Positions 9,114 to 20,279 are shown, counted from the stretch's first letter. The stretch is DNA of 64,000 nt from Iodobacter ciconiae (GCF_003952345.1 NZ_CP034433.1:3100001-3164000); one strand, 5' to 3'. Notes: generated by a model from the letters alone, not told the origin. Made by a program: numbers and translations.

Positions 9114-9863
9114 CTAGTTTTTGTATTCGGCAGGTAATTGCTCAAGCCAGCGTTTAAATTCAGTATCAAAAATACGATCATAGAGCTGGTCTGTTGAAAG
9201 GCTGGCTAATTCAGTGAGGCGATGAAATGTGCAGCCTTCAACTTCTGCCGCAGCTTTCTGCATTAAATTAAACTTTACCTTTTTATCCGAGTTTGCACCA
9301 ATCAATACAACAAAAGTGCCAATTTTGGCCAGCTCATTTAATTGGGAAATAAAGTGGGGTGCCGAGCCCATATCTTCGCCATCTGAAACAAATAATACTA
9401 GAAATGCTTCTTTTTTCTCTGCTGTTTTTTTCTTGCCAAAGCTAAACAGACCTTTGAGCATGCCACCAAGAGTCTGCTCCATGGCTTTACTTTTTAATAG
9501 TGCCTCGAGTGCTTTTGCATAATCGGTAGAGCCCCATAAAATGGGTTTGGCCCGATTTAAAAAATCAGTACGTATATCGGTTTCGGTATCAACAGAATAG
9601 TCACCGGTATCTAGTGCTCTATCTGAAAAACCAATAATCTGAATATTACGGTCCGGGTCAATGACACCGGCTATTGCAAGTGCGGCTGTAAAAAACGGAT
9701 CAACAATATAGCCTCCACTGGGGAGTTTTTTTGTAAATTCATCTTTAAATGAACCGCTTACATCTGCAAATAGTTTCATATTTATTTTAAAGCCTGGCGG
9801 CGCATTCTGTTTTTGTAAGACTAAACGAACTTTGTCTTGCTCTTTTGCCATTGGTAAACTCAT
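9114..9863 (-). CDS. VWA-domain protein of the tellurite cluster
   Basis: A 249-residue von Willebrand factor A domain protein. The metal-ion-dependent adhesion site is intact: DVSGS at residues 34-38 (DxSxS), a Thr in GSTDYAKAL and an Asp in VSDGED. It resembles the VWA portion of TerF/TerY-type proteins that accompany TerD. It is the first gene of the cluster, so the promoter should lie just upstream of 9863. There is no signal peptide. The start could be either MSLP (9863) or the Met four codons later. Its partner is likely to be TerD or the DLFG-motif proteins downstream. Confidence 0.88.
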   Translation of the reverse strand: MSLPMAKEQDKVRLVLQKQNAPPGFKINMKLFADVSGSFKDEFTKKLPSGGYIVDPFFTAALAIAGVIDPDRNIQIIGFSDRALDTGDYSVDTETDIRTDFLNRAKPILWGSTDYAKALEALLKSKAMEQTLGGMLKGLFSFGKKKTAEKKEAFLVLFVSDGEDMGSAPHFISQLNELAKIGTFVVLIGANSDKKVKFNLMQKAAAEVEGCTFHRLTELASLSTDQLYDRIFDTEFKRWLEQLPAEYKN

Positions 9864-10524
9864 ACATTGCTCCGGTAGCAGAATGTAAATATGGAGGGGG
9901 GAGTGCAGCTGTAATTTAAATTTTGTATAAGGGATGATTGGTTTGTGGGCAGCTGCATCTGTTTAAGGGGCTGCGCTGACATGCGAGTGCTTGGGGAGGT
10001 CATTACTTCATACTTACATGGTGGGTGTAAGTTACTGGAGAAGTAAACAAAGAGCAAGTAAGGTATGTAGCTGGTAGGGTGGCAGCTCTGATTTGTTTTC
10101 ATCGTTATAAAAGACAGGGAGTTTTTTATAAAATTTATTGATTTTAGATAAAAATTCAAAGCTATTTAATTGCTGTAAATAATGATAAATAGTATATTTT
10201 GAATTGTTTTAAGGCAATTTATAACCATTTGTTTATGATATAAAACTGTTATTTTTTATAGTGGCTTTAATGTATATTGTTTTACAGGCAACACCATGCG
10301 GATAATTACTTATTTGGATTTGGTATTATTTGTTATTCTGCATCTGGATGGAACAGACGCTGCTTACAGCTAGTCCTTTGTGAGTAAGGTAAAAAGCTTA
10401 TTGTGCTCAACTCCTGATGGGTTTGATTTTTGTCATGCAGCCTTAAATAGTAATCATGTACAGTAAGCCCGAACAGATGAACTCTTAATGATTTACTGAT
10501 TAGCAACTCTCAACGAGGTGTTCC
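9864..10524. other. 660-bp divergent intergenic region
   Basis: It lies between two divergent units, the tellurite cluster (minus) and the phosphoketolase gene (plus). It is AT-rich from about 10100 and should hold both promoters. A minus-strand frame at 9860-10159 has no family features and I treat it as chance. I see no repeat or RNA gene here. Confidence 0.5.
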
Positions 10525-12924
10525 GTGACTCAACAGCTATCTCTTGCACAAATCGACAAAATGCACGCTTACTGGCGTGCGGCTAACTATCTTTCTGTTG
10601 GTCAAATTTATTTGCTGGGTAATCCGCTTCTTCGTGAACCGCTTAAGTTTGCACATATTAAGCCACGTCTGTTAGGCCACTGGGGTACAACACCCGGCCT
10701 GAATTTTATTTACGTTCATGCCAATCGCGTTATTAAACAACGTAAAAGCCCGATGATTTATATCACCGGTCCTGGTCATGGCGGCCCGGGTCTGGTGGCA
10801 AATACTTATCTGGAAGGCAGCTACGAAGAATTCTATCCACATATCGACCGCACTACCGCCGGTATGCAACGTCTGTTTAAGCAATTTTCTTTCCCGCGCG
10901 GCATCCCTTCGCACGTAGCGCCGGAAACCCCGGGTTCGATGCACGAAGGTGGCGAGCTGGGTTATTCGCTTTCACACGCTTTTGGTGCTGCATTTGATAA
11001 TCCAGATCAAACGGTAATCGCAGTTGTGGGGGATGGTGAAGCTGAAACCGGCCCGTTAGCTGCATCCTGGCACTCCAATAAATACCTGCACCCGGTGAAT
11101 GACGGTTTTGTTCTGCCTATCTTGCATCTGAATGGTTACAAGATTGCCAATCCAACGCTGTTGTCCCGTATCAGTCATGAAGAAATCAGCAAAATGTTTG
11201 AAGGCTTTGGTTACAAGCCTCACTTTGTTGAACTGAAGACCGAAACATTCAATGAAAAAGACGAGTCATTTACCGAGATCCACCAGAAAATGGCTTCGAC
11301 CATGGATCTGTGTATGGCTGAGCTGGATGCGATTCGTGCTAAGGCTCAGGCTGAAATGGATGCCGGCCAGCCGATTACCCGTCCGCGTTACCCAATGATT
11401 GTGATGCGTACGCCTAAGGGCTGGACTGGCCCGAAAGAAATTAAAGGCAAGAAAGTTGAAGATTACTGGCGCAGCCATCAAGTGCCGTTTTCTGATATCG
11501 ATGAAGAAAACGTTCACAATCTAGAAAACTGGATGAAGAGCTATCGTCCGGAAGAGTTATTCAATACCGATGGATCGTTCAAGCCTGAGCTGGCCGAATT
11601 AGCACCGGAAGGCGCGTTGCGCATGGGTTCTAACCCGGTTGTGCATGGACAGGAATCTAAAGACCTGCGTATGCCGGATTTCCGTAAATACGCGGTTACT
11701 TTTGATAAGCCAGGTACTGTGAACGTTGAAGCCACCCGCGTGATGGGTAAGTTCCTGCGCGATGTGATGGATGAGAACGAAGAGCAAAAGAATTTCCGTA
11801 TCTTCGGGCCGGATGAAACCGCATCCAACCGCTGGAACGATGTTTTCGATGTATCGGGCAAAACTTGGTTTGCTGATTACCTTGAAGCGGATAAAACCAA
11901 CGATTTTCTGGCGCAAGATGGTCGCGTGATGGAAATTCTGTCCGAGCATACCTGCCAGGGCTGGCTGGAAGCATACAACCTGACCGGTCGTCATGGCTTC
12001 TTTAGCTGCTACGAAGCGTTTATCCACGTGATTGATTCGATGTTTAACCAGCATGCAAAATGGCTGAAAACAACACGCACCATCAACTGGCGTAAACCGT
12101 TGCCATCGCTGAACTACCTGCTTACATCGCACGTATGGCGTCAGGATCACAACGGTTTCAGTCATCAGGATCCGGGTTTCCTTGATCATGTGATCAACAA
12201 ACGTGCAGAAGTGATCCGCGTTTACCTGCCAGCAGATGCCAACACCCTGCTCAGCGTAACTGATCATGTATTACGTAGCCGTCACTATGTAAACGTAGTG
12301 GTTGCCGGTAAGCAGCCAGCACTGCAATACCTGACCATGGATCAAGCGATCACCCATTGTACTAAGGGTCTGGGTATCTGGGACTGGGCGTCTAATGATC
12401 AAGATGGTGAGCCGGATGTCGTGATGGCTTGCGCGGGTGAAGTGCCGACCATGGAAGCTTTGGCTGCAACTGATCTGCTGCGCCAGCATTTCCCTGATCT
12501 GAAAATCCGCTTTGTAAACGTGTGTGATCTGATGACCTTGCAGCCGGAAAAAGAGCACTCACATGGCTTATCCGATCGCGAGTTTGATGCGCTGTTTACT
12601 ACAGATAAACCGGTGATGTTTGCTTTCCACGGCTACCCATGGCTGATCCACCGCCTGACTTACCGTCGCAATGGCCACAGCAACATCCATGCGCGCGGTT
12701 ATATCGAAGAAGGCTCGACCTCTACTCCGTTTGATATGGTGGTAGTGAACAAGCTGGATCGCTTTAACTTGGCCATCGACGTAATTGATCGTGTACCTGT
12801 CTTGCAAAAAATTGGCGCGCATGTTCGCCAAAAACTGTCAGACAAACTGGTAGAACACGGCCAATATATCGCAGAACATGGTGACGATATGCCAGAAGTT
12901 AAAAACTGGAAGTGGCCTTATTAA
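10525..12924 (+). CDS. xfp: Phosphoketolase (xylulose-5-P / fructose-6-P)
   Basis: Cleaves xylulose-5-phosphate (and usually fructose-6-phosphate) with phosphate to acetyl phosphate plus glyceraldehyde-3-phosphate (or erythrose-4-phosphate), using thiamine diphosphate. The 799-residue length is normal for the family. Signature stretches include [20 protein letters not shown], the ThDP/metal site [11 protein letters not shown] and SHQDPGF. The start is GTG at 10525 behind a GAGG Shine-Dalgarno. It stands alone, followed by a strong terminator. Acetate kinase or phosphotransacetylase is not adjacent. Confidence 0.96.
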   Translation: MTQQLSLAQIDKMHAYWRAANYLSVGQIYLLGNPLLREPLKFAHIKPRLLGHWGTTPGLNFIYVHANRVIKQRKSPMIYITGPGHGGPGLVANTYLEGSYEEFYPHIDRTTAGMQRLFKQFSFPRGIPSHVAPETPGSMHEGGELGYSLSHAFGAAFDNPDQTVIAVVGDGEAETGPLAASWHSNKYLHPVNDGFVLPILHLNGYKIANPTLLSRISHEEISKMFEGFGYKPHFVELKTETFNEKDESFTEIHQKMASTMDLCMAELDAIRAKAQAEMDAGQPITRPRYPMIVMRTPKGWTGPKEIKGKKVEDYWRSHQVPFSDIDEENVHNLENWMKSYRPEELFNTDGSFKPELAELAPEGALRMGSNPVVHGQESKDLRMPDFRKYAVTFDKPGTVNVEATRVMGKFLRDVMDENEEQKNFRIFGPDETASNRWNDVFDVSGKTWFADYLEADKTNDFLAQDGRVMEILSEHTCQGWLEAYNLTGRHGFFSCYEAFIHVIDSMFNQHAKWLKTTRTINWRKPLPSLNYLLTSHVWRQDHNGFSHQDPGFLDHVINKRAEVIRVYLPADANTLLSVTDHVLRSRHYVNVVVAGKQPALQYLTMDQAITHCTKGLGIWDWASNDQDGEPDVVMACAGEVPTMEALAATDLLRQHFPDLKIRFVNVCDLMTLQPEKEHSHGLSDREFDALFTTDKPVMFAFHGYPWLIHRLTYRRNGHSNIHARGYIEEGSTSTPFDMVVVNKLDRFNLAIDVIDRVPVLQKIGAHVRQKLSDKLVEHGQYIAEHGDDMPEVKNWKWPY

Positions 12925-12948
12925 TTAGCCATATTTAGCTGATTAAAA

Positions 12949-12994
12949 CCCACAAAAACCGCTTTCCTGATGGGGGAGCGGTTTTTTTTGTGGG
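12949..12994 (+). terminator. Terminator of the phosphoketolase gene
   Basis: AAAACCGCT pairs with AGCGGTTTT around a short loop and runs into eight T; an outer CCCACA/TGTGGG pair extends the stem. Confidence 0.85.
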
Positions 12995-13177
12995 AAAGGC
13001 AGGGTGTAAGAGGTTTTGCCCTCACAGAGGGGACAAAACTGCTACTGATTTATTGTTTTAAATTGAGTGAATAAAAGCCTGAGTATTCTCTATTGATTCC
13101 CCGGCATTTTTTAATGCACATGCAACAAATTGGGCTTGTGGCCTTACAATGGGGGAGAATAAGTAAGGGAGAGAGTT

Positions 13178-13978
13178 GTGAGTGATTTTGAGCGTTTACC
13201 CGATTTGGTTGCTTTGGCCCGCCGTGTAGCGGCTGACGAAATTATGCCGCGTTTTCAGCAGGTGGCATTCAGTCGTAAACATGATGGCAGCCTCTTTACC
13301 GAGGCCGATATAGCATCGCAAGCAGCATTACAGCGTGAGCTCCCTAAAATTGTAAACTGCCCGGTGCTTGGCGAAGAAATGAATGTGGCAGAGCAAAAAG
13401 CGCTGTGGGTAAATCACGAAGATGGTTTGTGGATTGTTGATCCGATTGATGGCACAACTAATTTTGTGCATGGTTTGCCGCATTTCTCTGTATCAATCGC
13501 TTTATTTCGCCAGGGGCGGCCCGTGCTGGGAGTGGTTTATGTACCGGCTTTGGATGAGTGTTTTTCGGCAGCTGCAGGTTATGGCGCCTGGATGAACGGG
13601 CAGTCTTTGCCACTACGCCTGGATATACCCAAGTCTTTGTGTGAGGCGGTGGCGGCAGTGGAGCCTAAGTATTTGGGCGGGAGATTACCAGCCCGGGTGG
13701 TGAGCGTAGCACCGTTTAGCAGCCTGCGTAATTATGGATCATCAACCATAGACTGGTGCTGGCTGGCAGCAGGGCGCACTGATTTAATGCTGCATGGCTC
13801 GCAAAAGCTATGGGATTACGCGGCAGGGGTATTGATTTTGCTGGAATCCGGCGGGCAAATTGCCAGCATTCATCATGATAATTATTGGCAGGATAATATC
13901 TGGCAAAGATCAGTGGTAGCCGCGCGTTGCCCATCCTTATTTAAGCCTTGGTTGGAATGGGTAAAAAATAATCGTTAA
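13178..13978 (+). CDS. Inositol monophosphatase family phosphatase
   Basis: A 266-residue metal-dependent sugar or inositol phosphate phosphatase. Family motifs are intact: GEE (65-67), DPIDGTT (88-94) and a C-terminal WDYAAG that completes the metal and substrate site. Members hydrolyse inositol-1-phosphate, histidinol-phosphate, 3'-phosphoadenosine-phosphate or related substrates, and the sequence alone does not decide which. The start is GTG at 13178 behind AAGGGAGAG. It is a monocistronic unit between the phosphoketolase terminator and a long AT-rich gap. Confidence 0.9.
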   Translation: MSDFERLPDLVALARRVAADEIMPRFQQVAFSRKHDGSLFTEADIASQAALQRELPKIVNCPVLGEEMNVAEQKALWVNHEDGLWIVDPIDGTTNFVHGLPHFSVSIALFRQGRPVLGVVYVPALDECFSAAAGYGAWMNGQSLPLRLDIPKSLCEAVAAVEPKYLGGRLPARVVSVAPFSSLRNYGSSTIDWCWLAAGRTDLMLHGSQKLWDYAAGVLILLESGGQIASIHHDNYWQDNIWQRSVVAARCPSLFKPWLEWVKNNR

Positions 13979-14658
13979 CACAAATTGTTTTCGCATCAGG
14001 CTTGCGTCATTTATATTTGTTTGTACATTGTAACCTTATTTTAAATAAACGCACTGATTTATGAAAAAAAAACAATATTAAATTTTAATAATTAATAGTC
14101 TGGTTGTTTGCCAAAGATAAATTGATAGGAAATTTAGGGAGCATCTACACAAATATATTTTTCGCAAATTGGGTGCCTGTAAGTTGTTGATTTTTTTATA
14201 ACGGATGTTATGTATTAATTAAAATATATTTGAGGCGTAATATTTTATATTTATCTGGAAATTATTAGAAAATACAGATGGAATATCTGGGTGATATTTG
14301 TATAGATTATATCATTCAAACGATCTATTTTTTATGAAGAATAGCAAATGCTTATGTTTTGTAGGAATTTACCAAACACCATAAATTTACAATGTTATCT
14401 TACTGTTTGGTTCCCAATTTGGATATGGCTGATTAGCAGCTCGGATTTTGCAATAAATAAAATAGAATTCTATTATAGCCCAATTGATTTGCTTGCATTA
14501 AAATCTGGGCGTTAATGAGTCACTGCATTTCGGATATTAAAAATTTAGCTTTGCAAAGTCTGTGTTTTTTTGATTTCTCTCAAATAAGATACTAAATATA
14601 GTTGCTTACAATGTGGTTTTTAATTAATGCTTAAATAAAGCTGATTTTTCTTTAATTA

Positions 14659-14686
14659 AAGGTGAAAAATGATTATTTTTCACCTT
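14659..14686. promoter_or_regulatory. Perfect 11-bp inverted repeat, candidate operator
   Basis: AAGGTGAAAAA (14659-14669) and its exact complement TTTTTCACCTT (14676-14686) are separated by six bases. There is no T run after it on either strand, so it is not a normal terminator. It lies 225 bp upstream of nupC. I cannot name the regulator. Confidence 0.45.
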
Positions 14687-14792
14687 GCAAAATAAAGCGA
14701 TTTTTGTTTTTATGGTAAATGGCGTGCTTTTCTTACGCTCAATATTTTGCTAAACATTCATGTTGCTTTTAAATATGTCGAAGTATAAGTGA

Positions 14793-14815
14793 AACGCCTG
14801 ATTTCTTCAGGTGTT
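14793..14815 (+). promoter_or_regulatory. Hairpin in the nupC leader
   Basis: AACGCCTGA and TCAGGTGTT form a 9-bp stem with one G-T pair and a five-base loop, ending 95 bp before the nupC start. There is no U run after it. It could be a leader RNA structure or a protein site. Confidence 0.35.
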
Positions 14816-14910
14816 GCCTGGCCTATATTGCAGGCTGAGTGAAAATCCGTAAAAAACAAGTCGCAGCGTACGCTGATTATAAAGCGGTATGTGAACCTCG
14901 GGAGACAAAG

Positions 14911-16188
14911 ATGTTTGAAGTTGGACGCAGCCTAATAGGTATCGCTGTTTTATTATCGATTGCTTTTGCAATCTCAATGAACCGCAAAGCAATTAAACCA
15001 CGCATTATTATTGCAGCATTATTAACACAGATTTCTATTGGTGCAATTGTATTGTTTATCCCATTGGGTAAAGATATTTTACTGAATGTGGCCAATGCAG
15101 TGAATCATGTGCTGGAATACGGTAATCACGGTATCTCATTTTTATTCGGCGGTTTAGTCGATAAAAAAATGTTTGAGGTATTTGGCAACGGCGGATTTGT
15201 GTTTGCATTCCGTGTGTTACCGATGATTATTTTTATGACATCGTTTATTTCAGTGCTCTACTATCTTGGTGTAATGCGCTGGATTGTGACGATTTTAGGG
15301 ACCATCTTCCAAAAGCTGCTTGGTGTGAGCAAGCTGGAGTCATTCTCTGCTGTAACGACTATTTTTCTGGGGCAAAGCGAAATGCCTGCGGTGGTTAAAC
15401 CGTTTATGAAAAGTATGAGTGGCCCCGAGCTGTTTGCGGTGATGTCCAGCGGTATGGCTGCGATTGCCGGCTCGGTATTGGCGGGTTACGCAGGCCTTGG
15501 CGTGCGTATGGAATACCTGATTGCTGCTTCATTTATGGCAATTCCGGGTGGTTTGCTATTTGCCAAAATTATTTGCCCAAGCACCGAAGAGAGTACGGTA
15601 GAAATTAAAGACCTGACTTTTGATGAAGAGCGCCCTGCAAATATGATTGAGGCGGGCGCTGCCGGCGCTGCGGTAGGTTTGAAAATTGCACTGAATGTGG
15701 GTGCAATGTTGTTGGCGTTTATTGGCTTGATTGCCTTGTTAAATGGCATGGTGGCAGGTGTGTCAGGTTTATTTGGTCATCCTGAATACAATCTGGAAAT
15801 GATTCTGGGATGGCTGTTCTCGCCGCTGGCTTATTTGATTGGTGTGCCTTGGGAACATGCAACGCTGGCTGGTAATTTCCTTGGCCAGAAAATGATTCTG
15901 AATGAGTTTGTGGCCTTTGTAGGCTTGGCTCCTTATCTTAAAGATGCGGCGGATGTTTCGGCGGCCGGTTTGCAGGTCCTGGATGCTAAAACACTGGCTA
16001 TTTTGTCTTTTGCTTTGTGTGGCTTTGCCAATTTCTCATCAATTGCCATTCTGGCAGGTGGTTTTGGGTCGGTTGCACCAGAGCGCCGCTCCGAAGTAAG
16101 CCGTTATGGCCTGCGTGTGGTGGCTGCAGCAACGCTGTCTAATTTGATGAGCGCAACGATTGCAGGCTTGTTTATTAGCATGGCTTAA
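14911..16188 (+). CDS. nupC: NupC-type concentrative nucleoside transporter
   Basis: A 425-residue inner-membrane CNT-family symporter that imports nucleosides with protons or sodium. The ATG at 14911 follows GGGAGA and gives the family N-terminus [12 protein letters not shown]; a longer frame from 14839 lacks a ribosome site and family-like sequence. Signature stretches include [28 protein letters not shown] and [12 protein letters not shown]. It heads the cluster nupC-deoC-deoA-deoB-cdd-udp and supplies its substrates. Confidence 0.93.
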   Translation: MFEVGRSLIGIAVLLSIAFAISMNRKAIKPRIIIAALLTQISIGAIVLFIPLGKDILLNVANAVNHVLEYGNHGISFLFGGLVDKKMFEVFGNGGFVFAFRVLPMIIFMTSFISVLYYLGVMRWIVTILGTIFQKLLGVSKLESFSAVTTIFLGQSEMPAVVKPFMKSMSGPELFAVMSSGMAAIAGSVLAGYAGLGVRMEYLIAASFMAIPGGLLFAKIICPSTEESTVEIKDLTFDEERPANMIEAGAAGAAVGLKIALNVGAMLLAFIGLIALLNGMVAGVSGLFGHPEYNLEMILGWLFSPLAYLIGVPWEHATLAGNFLGQKMILNEFVAFVGLAPYLKDAADVSAAGLQVLDAKTLAILSFALCGFANFSSIAILAGGFGSVAPERRSEVSRYGLRVVAAATLSNLMSATIAGLFISMA

Positions 16189-16369
16189 AACTTTAGAGCA
16201 GGCTCTGCTGATTTGTTTCCTTGTGAAATATAGGTCAGCAGAGTTTGCTGGGAGTGTTGGGTTAGCTGGTTTGCTGACGATATTTACCCACAAATCAGCT
16301 AACTCAACATGCTCAGATCATGCTTCATTGATGAGGCGGGCTATTCGAATACTTTTTAAGAGGAACATC

Positions 16370-17146
16370 ATGGCGACTCAAAATCAGCTCTGTGCCGCAG
16401 CCCTGCGTGGTTTGCATTTAATGGATTTAACCGCGCTGAACGATAGCGATACTGTAGCATCGATTGAAGCTTTAGCTGCATCAGCTAAAACTCCGGTTGG
16501 CAATCCCGCAGCGCTCTGTGTTTACGCGCAATTTGTACCAACAGCAAAAGCCGCGCTGGCGGCGTGCGACTTGAATATTCCTGTAGCTACTGTGACCAAT
16601 TTCCCAAGTGGCGAGCCAACACCGGATGAAGCTGCGGCTGAAACTGCTGCCGCTATCGCTAATGGTGCAGATGAAGTGGATGTCGTGTTTCCATGGCGTG
16701 CGCTGATGGCGGGGGATGAGCAGGTTGGCTTTGATGTGGTAGCTCAAAGCCGCGCTGCGGTAGGTGACAAAATTCTGAAAGTTATTATCGAAAGCGGCGA
16801 GCTAAAAACACCTGCTCTGATTCGTAAAGCCAGTGAAATTTCAATTGCTGCAGGCGCGCACTTTATTAAAACCTCCACCGGTAAAGTGCCGGTGAATGCC
16901 ACCTTGGAAGCCGCTGAAATTATGATTCAGGCGATTAAAGACAGCGGCAAAGCCGTGGGCTTTAAAGCTGCAGGCGGCGTGCGTACTGCACAGGATGCGC
17001 TGGAATATTTGGCGATTGCCGATCGCATTATGGGGCCGGACTGGGCACAAGCTGCGACTTTCCGTTTTGGAGCGTCCAGCCTGATGGCTAGCTTGCTAAC
17101 CACTTTGGGCCACGACGCAGGCGCAACAGCTAAATCTGCGTATTGA
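16370..17146 (+). CDS. deoC: Deoxyribose-phosphate aldolase
   Basis: Splits 2-deoxyribose-5-phosphate into acetaldehyde and glyceraldehyde-3-phosphate, the last step of deoxynucleoside breakdown. The 258-residue class I aldolase has the Schiff-base lysine region FIKTSTGK and the second active-site lysine in [10 protein letters not shown]. The start ATG at 16370 is preceded by AAGAGGAAC; a longer upstream frame overlaps the nupC end and lacks homology. Length matches E. coli DeoC. Confidence 0.97.
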   Translation: MATQNQLCAAALRGLHLMDLTALNDSDTVASIEALAASAKTPVGNPAALCVYAQFVPTAKAALAACDLNIPVATVTNFPSGEPTPDEAAAETAAAIANGADEVDVVFPWRALMAGDEQVGFDVVAQSRAAVGDKILKVIIESGELKTPALIRKASEISIAAGAHFIKTSTGKVPVNATLEAAEIMIQAIKDSGKAVGFKAAGGVRTAQDALEYLAIADRIMGPDWAQAATFRFGASSLMASLLTTLGHDAGATAKSAY

Positions 17147-17160
17147 TTGCCTGATTGAAT

Positions 17161-17183
17161 GTGGCGGGTTTTTCCCACCCTAC
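17161..17183. repeat. Short GTGGCGGG...CCCACCCTAC repeat between deoC and deoA
   Basis: The half GGTTTTTCCCACCCTAC closely resembles the right half of the palindrome at 20217-20279 (GGTTTCACCCGCCCTAC). It looks like a single arm of that dispersed repeat sitting in the operon spacer. Confidence 0.5.
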
Positions 17184-17212
17184 AGAATGTGAGTTGTTTC
17201 AAAGAGGTTTAT

Positions 17213-18520
17213 ATGTTTCTGCCCCAGGAAATCATCCGTAAAAAGCGCAATGGTGATGTTTTAAGCGGCGATGAAATTCGTTTTTTTGTGTCTGGCATTA
17301 GTGATCAGAGCATTTCTGAAGGGCAAATCGCGGCACTTGCGATGGCCGTTTACTTTAAAGGCATGGAGCTGGATGAGCGCGTGGCGCTGACTTTGGCGAT
17401 GCGGGATTCCGGGCAGGTATTGGATTGGCGCGGTCTGGATTTATCCGGGCCGGTGCTGGATAAACATTCAACGGGCGGCGTGGGTGATTTGGTTTCCCTG
17501 CTGCTTGGGCCAATGATTGCGGCTTGCGGTGGTTTTGTACCGATGATTTCCGGCCGTGGTTTGGGCCACACCGGCGGTACGCTGGATAAATTTGATGCTA
17601 TTCCCGGCTACAACACCGAGCCAAGTACCGAGTTATTTCGCAAAACAGTACGTGAAGTGGGCGTGGCTATCATCGGCCAGACCGGGGATTTAGCTCCGGC
17701 TGATAAGCGCCTCTACGCAATTCGCGATGTGACCGCCACAGTGGAATCGGTGGCCATGATTACCGGCTCGATTCTGTCGAAAAAACTATCGGCAGGGCTG
17801 GATGCGCTGGTGATGGATGTCAAAGTAGGCAGCGGCGCATTTATGCCTAATCTGGCCGCATCGCGTGAGCTGGCAAGCAGCATTGTGGATGTGGGGAATG
17901 GCGCAGGCCTGCCCACCGCCGCACTGCTCACCGATATGAACGAGCCACTTGCCCCATGTGCGGGTAATGCCATCGAAGTGCGCTGTGCGCTGGATTATCT
18001 GAGTGGCAAACATCGCCCAGCGCGCTTGCATCAGGTGACGATGGCGCTTTGTAGCGAGATGCTGGTGCTGGGCAAGTTGGCAGCTAATGCGGCCGAGGCA
18101 GAAAGTAAACTCATGGCGGCCCTTAATAGCGGCCGGGCAGCAGAAATATTTGGCCGTATGATTGCCAGCCTTGGTGGGCCGGCTGATTTTATTGAAAAAC
18201 CGGAACGATACCTGCCACAGGCAGCGCTACAAATTGCGGTGCCGGCTGCGCAAAATGGCTTTATTGTGGCGATAGATACCCGTGCTCTGGGGATGGCTGT
18301 AGTCAGCCTGGGTGGCGGCCGTCGTAAGCCGGGTGAGCTACTTGATTACGCGGTAGGAATTACACAAATTGCTGGCTTAGGCCAGGAAGTGAGAGCTGGC
18401 GAGCCATTGGCGATCGTGCATGCACAAAACGCACAGGCAGCAGCGCTGGCAGCGCAAGAAATACAGGCCGCATTTACTTATGGTTTAACTGCCGTTGCCA
18501 GTAACCCAATTATTTATTAA
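17213..18520 (+). CDS. deoA: Thymidine phosphorylase
   Basis: Phosphorolysis of thymidine and deoxyuridine to base plus deoxyribose-1-phosphate. 435 residues, close to E. coli DeoA. The phosphate-binding loop KHSTGGVGD and the conserved [15 protein letters not shown] are present, as is the C-terminal GGGRRKPGE region. The start is the ATG at 17213 behind AAGAGG; the longer frame from 17159 runs through the repeat in the spacer and is not credible. Confidence 0.97.
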   Translation: MFLPQEIIRKKRNGDVLSGDEIRFFVSGISDQSISEGQIAALAMAVYFKGMELDERVALTLAMRDSGQVLDWRGLDLSGPVLDKHSTGGVGDLVSLLLGPMIAACGGFVPMISGRGLGHTGGTLDKFDAIPGYNTEPSTELFRKTVREVGVAIIGQTGDLAPADKRLYAIRDVTATVESVAMITGSILSKKLSAGLDALVMDVKVGSGAFMPNLAASRELASSIVDVGNGAGLPTAALLTDMNEPLAPCAGNAIEVRCALDYLSGKHRPARLHQVTMALCSEMLVLGKLAANAAEAESKLMAALNSGRAAEIFGRMIASLGGPADFIEKPERYLPQAALQIAVPAAQNGFIVAIDTRALGMAVVSLGGGRRKPGELLDYAVGITQIAGLGQEVRAGEPLAIVHAQNAQAAALAAQEIQAAFTYGLTAVASNPIIY

Positions 18521-18559
18521 TTATATTTTGGTCGGTAAACCCGTCCTGAGGAGTCAGCC

Positions 18560-19774
18560 GTGCGTGCTATTTTCCTGATTATGGATTCACTTGGTGTAGG
18601 CGCTGCGCCCGATGCAGACAAATTTGGTGATGTAGGCTCCAATACCCTTGGCCATATTGCAGAGCGTTGTTTTAATGGTGAAGCCGATATTGATCGCAGC
18701 GGCCCGTTGAAAATTCCGAACTTAGAAACGTTGGGAATGGGTTTGGCATGTGGCCTGGCTAGCGGTACGGTGCCAGCGGGTCTGTCTGCTACGATTACGC
18801 CGATTGCGGCCTATGGTGCGGCATTCGAGATTTCTTCGGGTAAAGACACGCCTTCGGGCCACTGGGAATTAGCAGGCGTGCCGGTCTTGTTTGACTGGGG
18901 TTATTTTACTAAAAAAACGGATACTTTCCCGCCAGAGCTGCTGGAAACGCTGGTGAAACGCGCGGGTCTGCCCGGCTATCTGGGTAACTGCCACGCTTCT
19001 GGCACCGATATCATTGCCAAGCTGGGTGATGAGCATCGTGCCACGGGCAAGCCGATTTTTTATACTTCGGCCGATTCGGTGTTCCAGATTGCTGCACACG
19101 AAGAAAGCTTTGGTCTGGAAAAACTCTATGAGCTTTGCCAGATCGCCCATGAAGAAATGCTGCCCTACAATATTTGCCGCGTAATTGCCCGCCCGTTTAG
19201 TGGAGAAACAGCCGCCACTTACGCCCGCACTGGCAATCGTCACGATTATGCGGTGGCCCCACCTGCCAAAACCGTGCTGGAAAAGCTGACCGATGCAGGC
19301 GGTACGGTCGTTTCTATCGGCAAAATCGCTGATATTTACGCTAATTGCGGCATCACTAAAGGCATCAAGGCCAGCGGTTTGACCGCGCTATGGGATGCTA
19401 CGCTAAAAGCCACGATTGAGGCACCGGATAACAGCATTGTGATGACCAATTTTGTTGATTTTGATGAAAAATTTGGTCACCGCCGTGATGTTGCCGGTTA
19501 CGCCCGGGGTTTGGAATTATTCGATAAGCGCCTGCCAGAAATGCTGGCCCTGCTTAAAGATGACGATATTTTGATTATCTCTGCCGATCATGGCTGCGAC
19601 CCAAGCTGGCCAGGCACTGAGCACACGCGCGAACATGTGCCGGTATTGGTTTACGGTAAGTGCGTTCCGGCAGGCAGTATTGGTATTCGTGAATCTTTCG
19701 CCGATGTTGGGCAGAGCCTGGCTAACTGGTTCAATCTTTCTTCTTTCCCTGTCGGGAAAGCTTTTCTGGAGTAA
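18560..19774 (+). CDS. deoB: Phosphopentomutase
   Basis: Converts deoxyribose-1-phosphate or ribose-1-phosphate to the 5-phosphate, linking DeoA and Udp to DeoC. 404 residues of the alkaline-phosphatase superfamily. Metal-binding motifs are seen at the N-terminus ([12 protein letters not shown]) and near the C-terminus ([19 protein letters not shown]). The start is GTG at 18560 after CTGAGGAG. It ends 3 bp before cdd. Confidence 0.97.
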   Translation: MRAIFLIMDSLGVGAAPDADKFGDVGSNTLGHIAERCFNGEADIDRSGPLKIPNLETLGMGLACGLASGTVPAGLSATITPIAAYGAAFEISSGKDTPSGHWELAGVPVLFDWGYFTKKTDTFPPELLETLVKRAGLPGYLGNCHASGTDIIAKLGDEHRATGKPIFYTSADSVFQIAAHEESFGLEKLYELCQIAHEEMLPYNICRVIARPFSGETAATYARTGNRHDYAVAPPAKTVLEKLTDAGGTVVSIGKIADIYANCGITKGIKASGLTALWDATLKATIEAPDNSIVMTNFVDFDEKFGHRRDVAGYARGLELFDKRLPEMLALLKDDDILIISADHGCDPSWPGTEHTREHVPVLVYGKCVPAGSIGIRESFADVGQSLANWFNLSSFPVGKAFLE

Positions 19775-19777
19775 GTC

Positions 19778-20206
19778 ATGAAGCGTGAAGAACTCGATTC
19801 AAGAGAATTACTCGATCAGGCCCGCATCGCCAGAACGATGGCTTATGCGCCGTATTCGCGTTTTCTGGTTGGCGCGGCGCTGATTACCAAAGATGGCCGT
19901 GTGTTTCACGGCTGTAATGTAGAAAACGCTTCTTATGGCCTGTGCAATTGTGCAGAGCGTACCGTGCTGTTTAGTGCGGTGGCTAATGGCTATAAACCGG
20001 GTGATTTCTCTGCTATTGCCGTGGTTGGTGACACCGATGGCCCGATTGCGCCTTGCGGTGCCTGCCGCCAGGTCATGATAGAAATCGGCACACCGGCGCT
20101 GCCGGTGATTTTGGGCAATATGAAAGAAGATATGGAAGTCACTACGGCAGGCGCTCTATTGCCGGGTGCGTTCTATCTTGATCCAAACGATACACCTGCG
20201 CTGTAA
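19778..20206 (+). CDS. cdd: Cytidine deaminase (tetrameric type)
   Basis: Deaminates cytidine and deoxycytidine to uridine forms, which feed Udp and DeoA. The 142-residue length and three cysteine zinc ligands (C58, C93, C96 in CAE and PCGAC) with catalytic E60 mark the short, tetrameric class rather than the 294-residue E. coli type. It follows deoB by 3 bp, so it is co-transcribed. Confidence 0.96.
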   Translation: MKREELDSRELLDQARIARTMAYAPYSRFLVGAALITKDGRVFHGCNVENASYGLCNCAERTVLFSAVANGYKPGDFSAIAVVGDTDGPIAPCGACRQVMIEIGTPALPVILGNMKEDMEVTTAGALLPGAFYLDPNDTPAL

Positions 20207-20216
20207 ATATCAAATA

Positions 20217-20279
20217 CGTAGAGCGGGAGAAATCCGTTAAGTTTTGCGATGAAACAGCGGGGGTTTCACCCGCCCTACG
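20217..20279. repeat. 63-bp imperfect palindrome, CGTAGRGCGGG family
   Basis: The left arm CGTAGAGCGGGAGAAATCCG is nearly the complement of the right arm, which ends TTTCACCCGCCCTACG. It lies in the cdd-udp spacer. A related half copy is at 17161-17183. Confidence 0.7.

Larger units (their letters stand above)
13979..14910. other. 0.9-kb AT-rich gene-free region upstream of nupC
   Basis: No plausible gene on either strand. Base composition is far more AT-rich than in the flanking genes, with many A and T runs. It contains a perfect 11-bp inverted repeat (14659-14686) and a hairpin (14793-14815), both on the nupC side. It probably carries the control region of the nucleoside cluster, but its length is well beyond what one promoter needs. 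Confidence 0.6.

Noticed and set aside
9860..10159. 99-codon minus-strand frame upstream of the VWA gene
   Set aside because: Lies in AT-rich promoter sequence, has no family features and overlaps the start of the VWA gene.
10672..12831. Several long minus-strand frames opposite the phosphoketolase gene
   Set aside because: They are shadows produced by codon bias of the real plus-strand gene.
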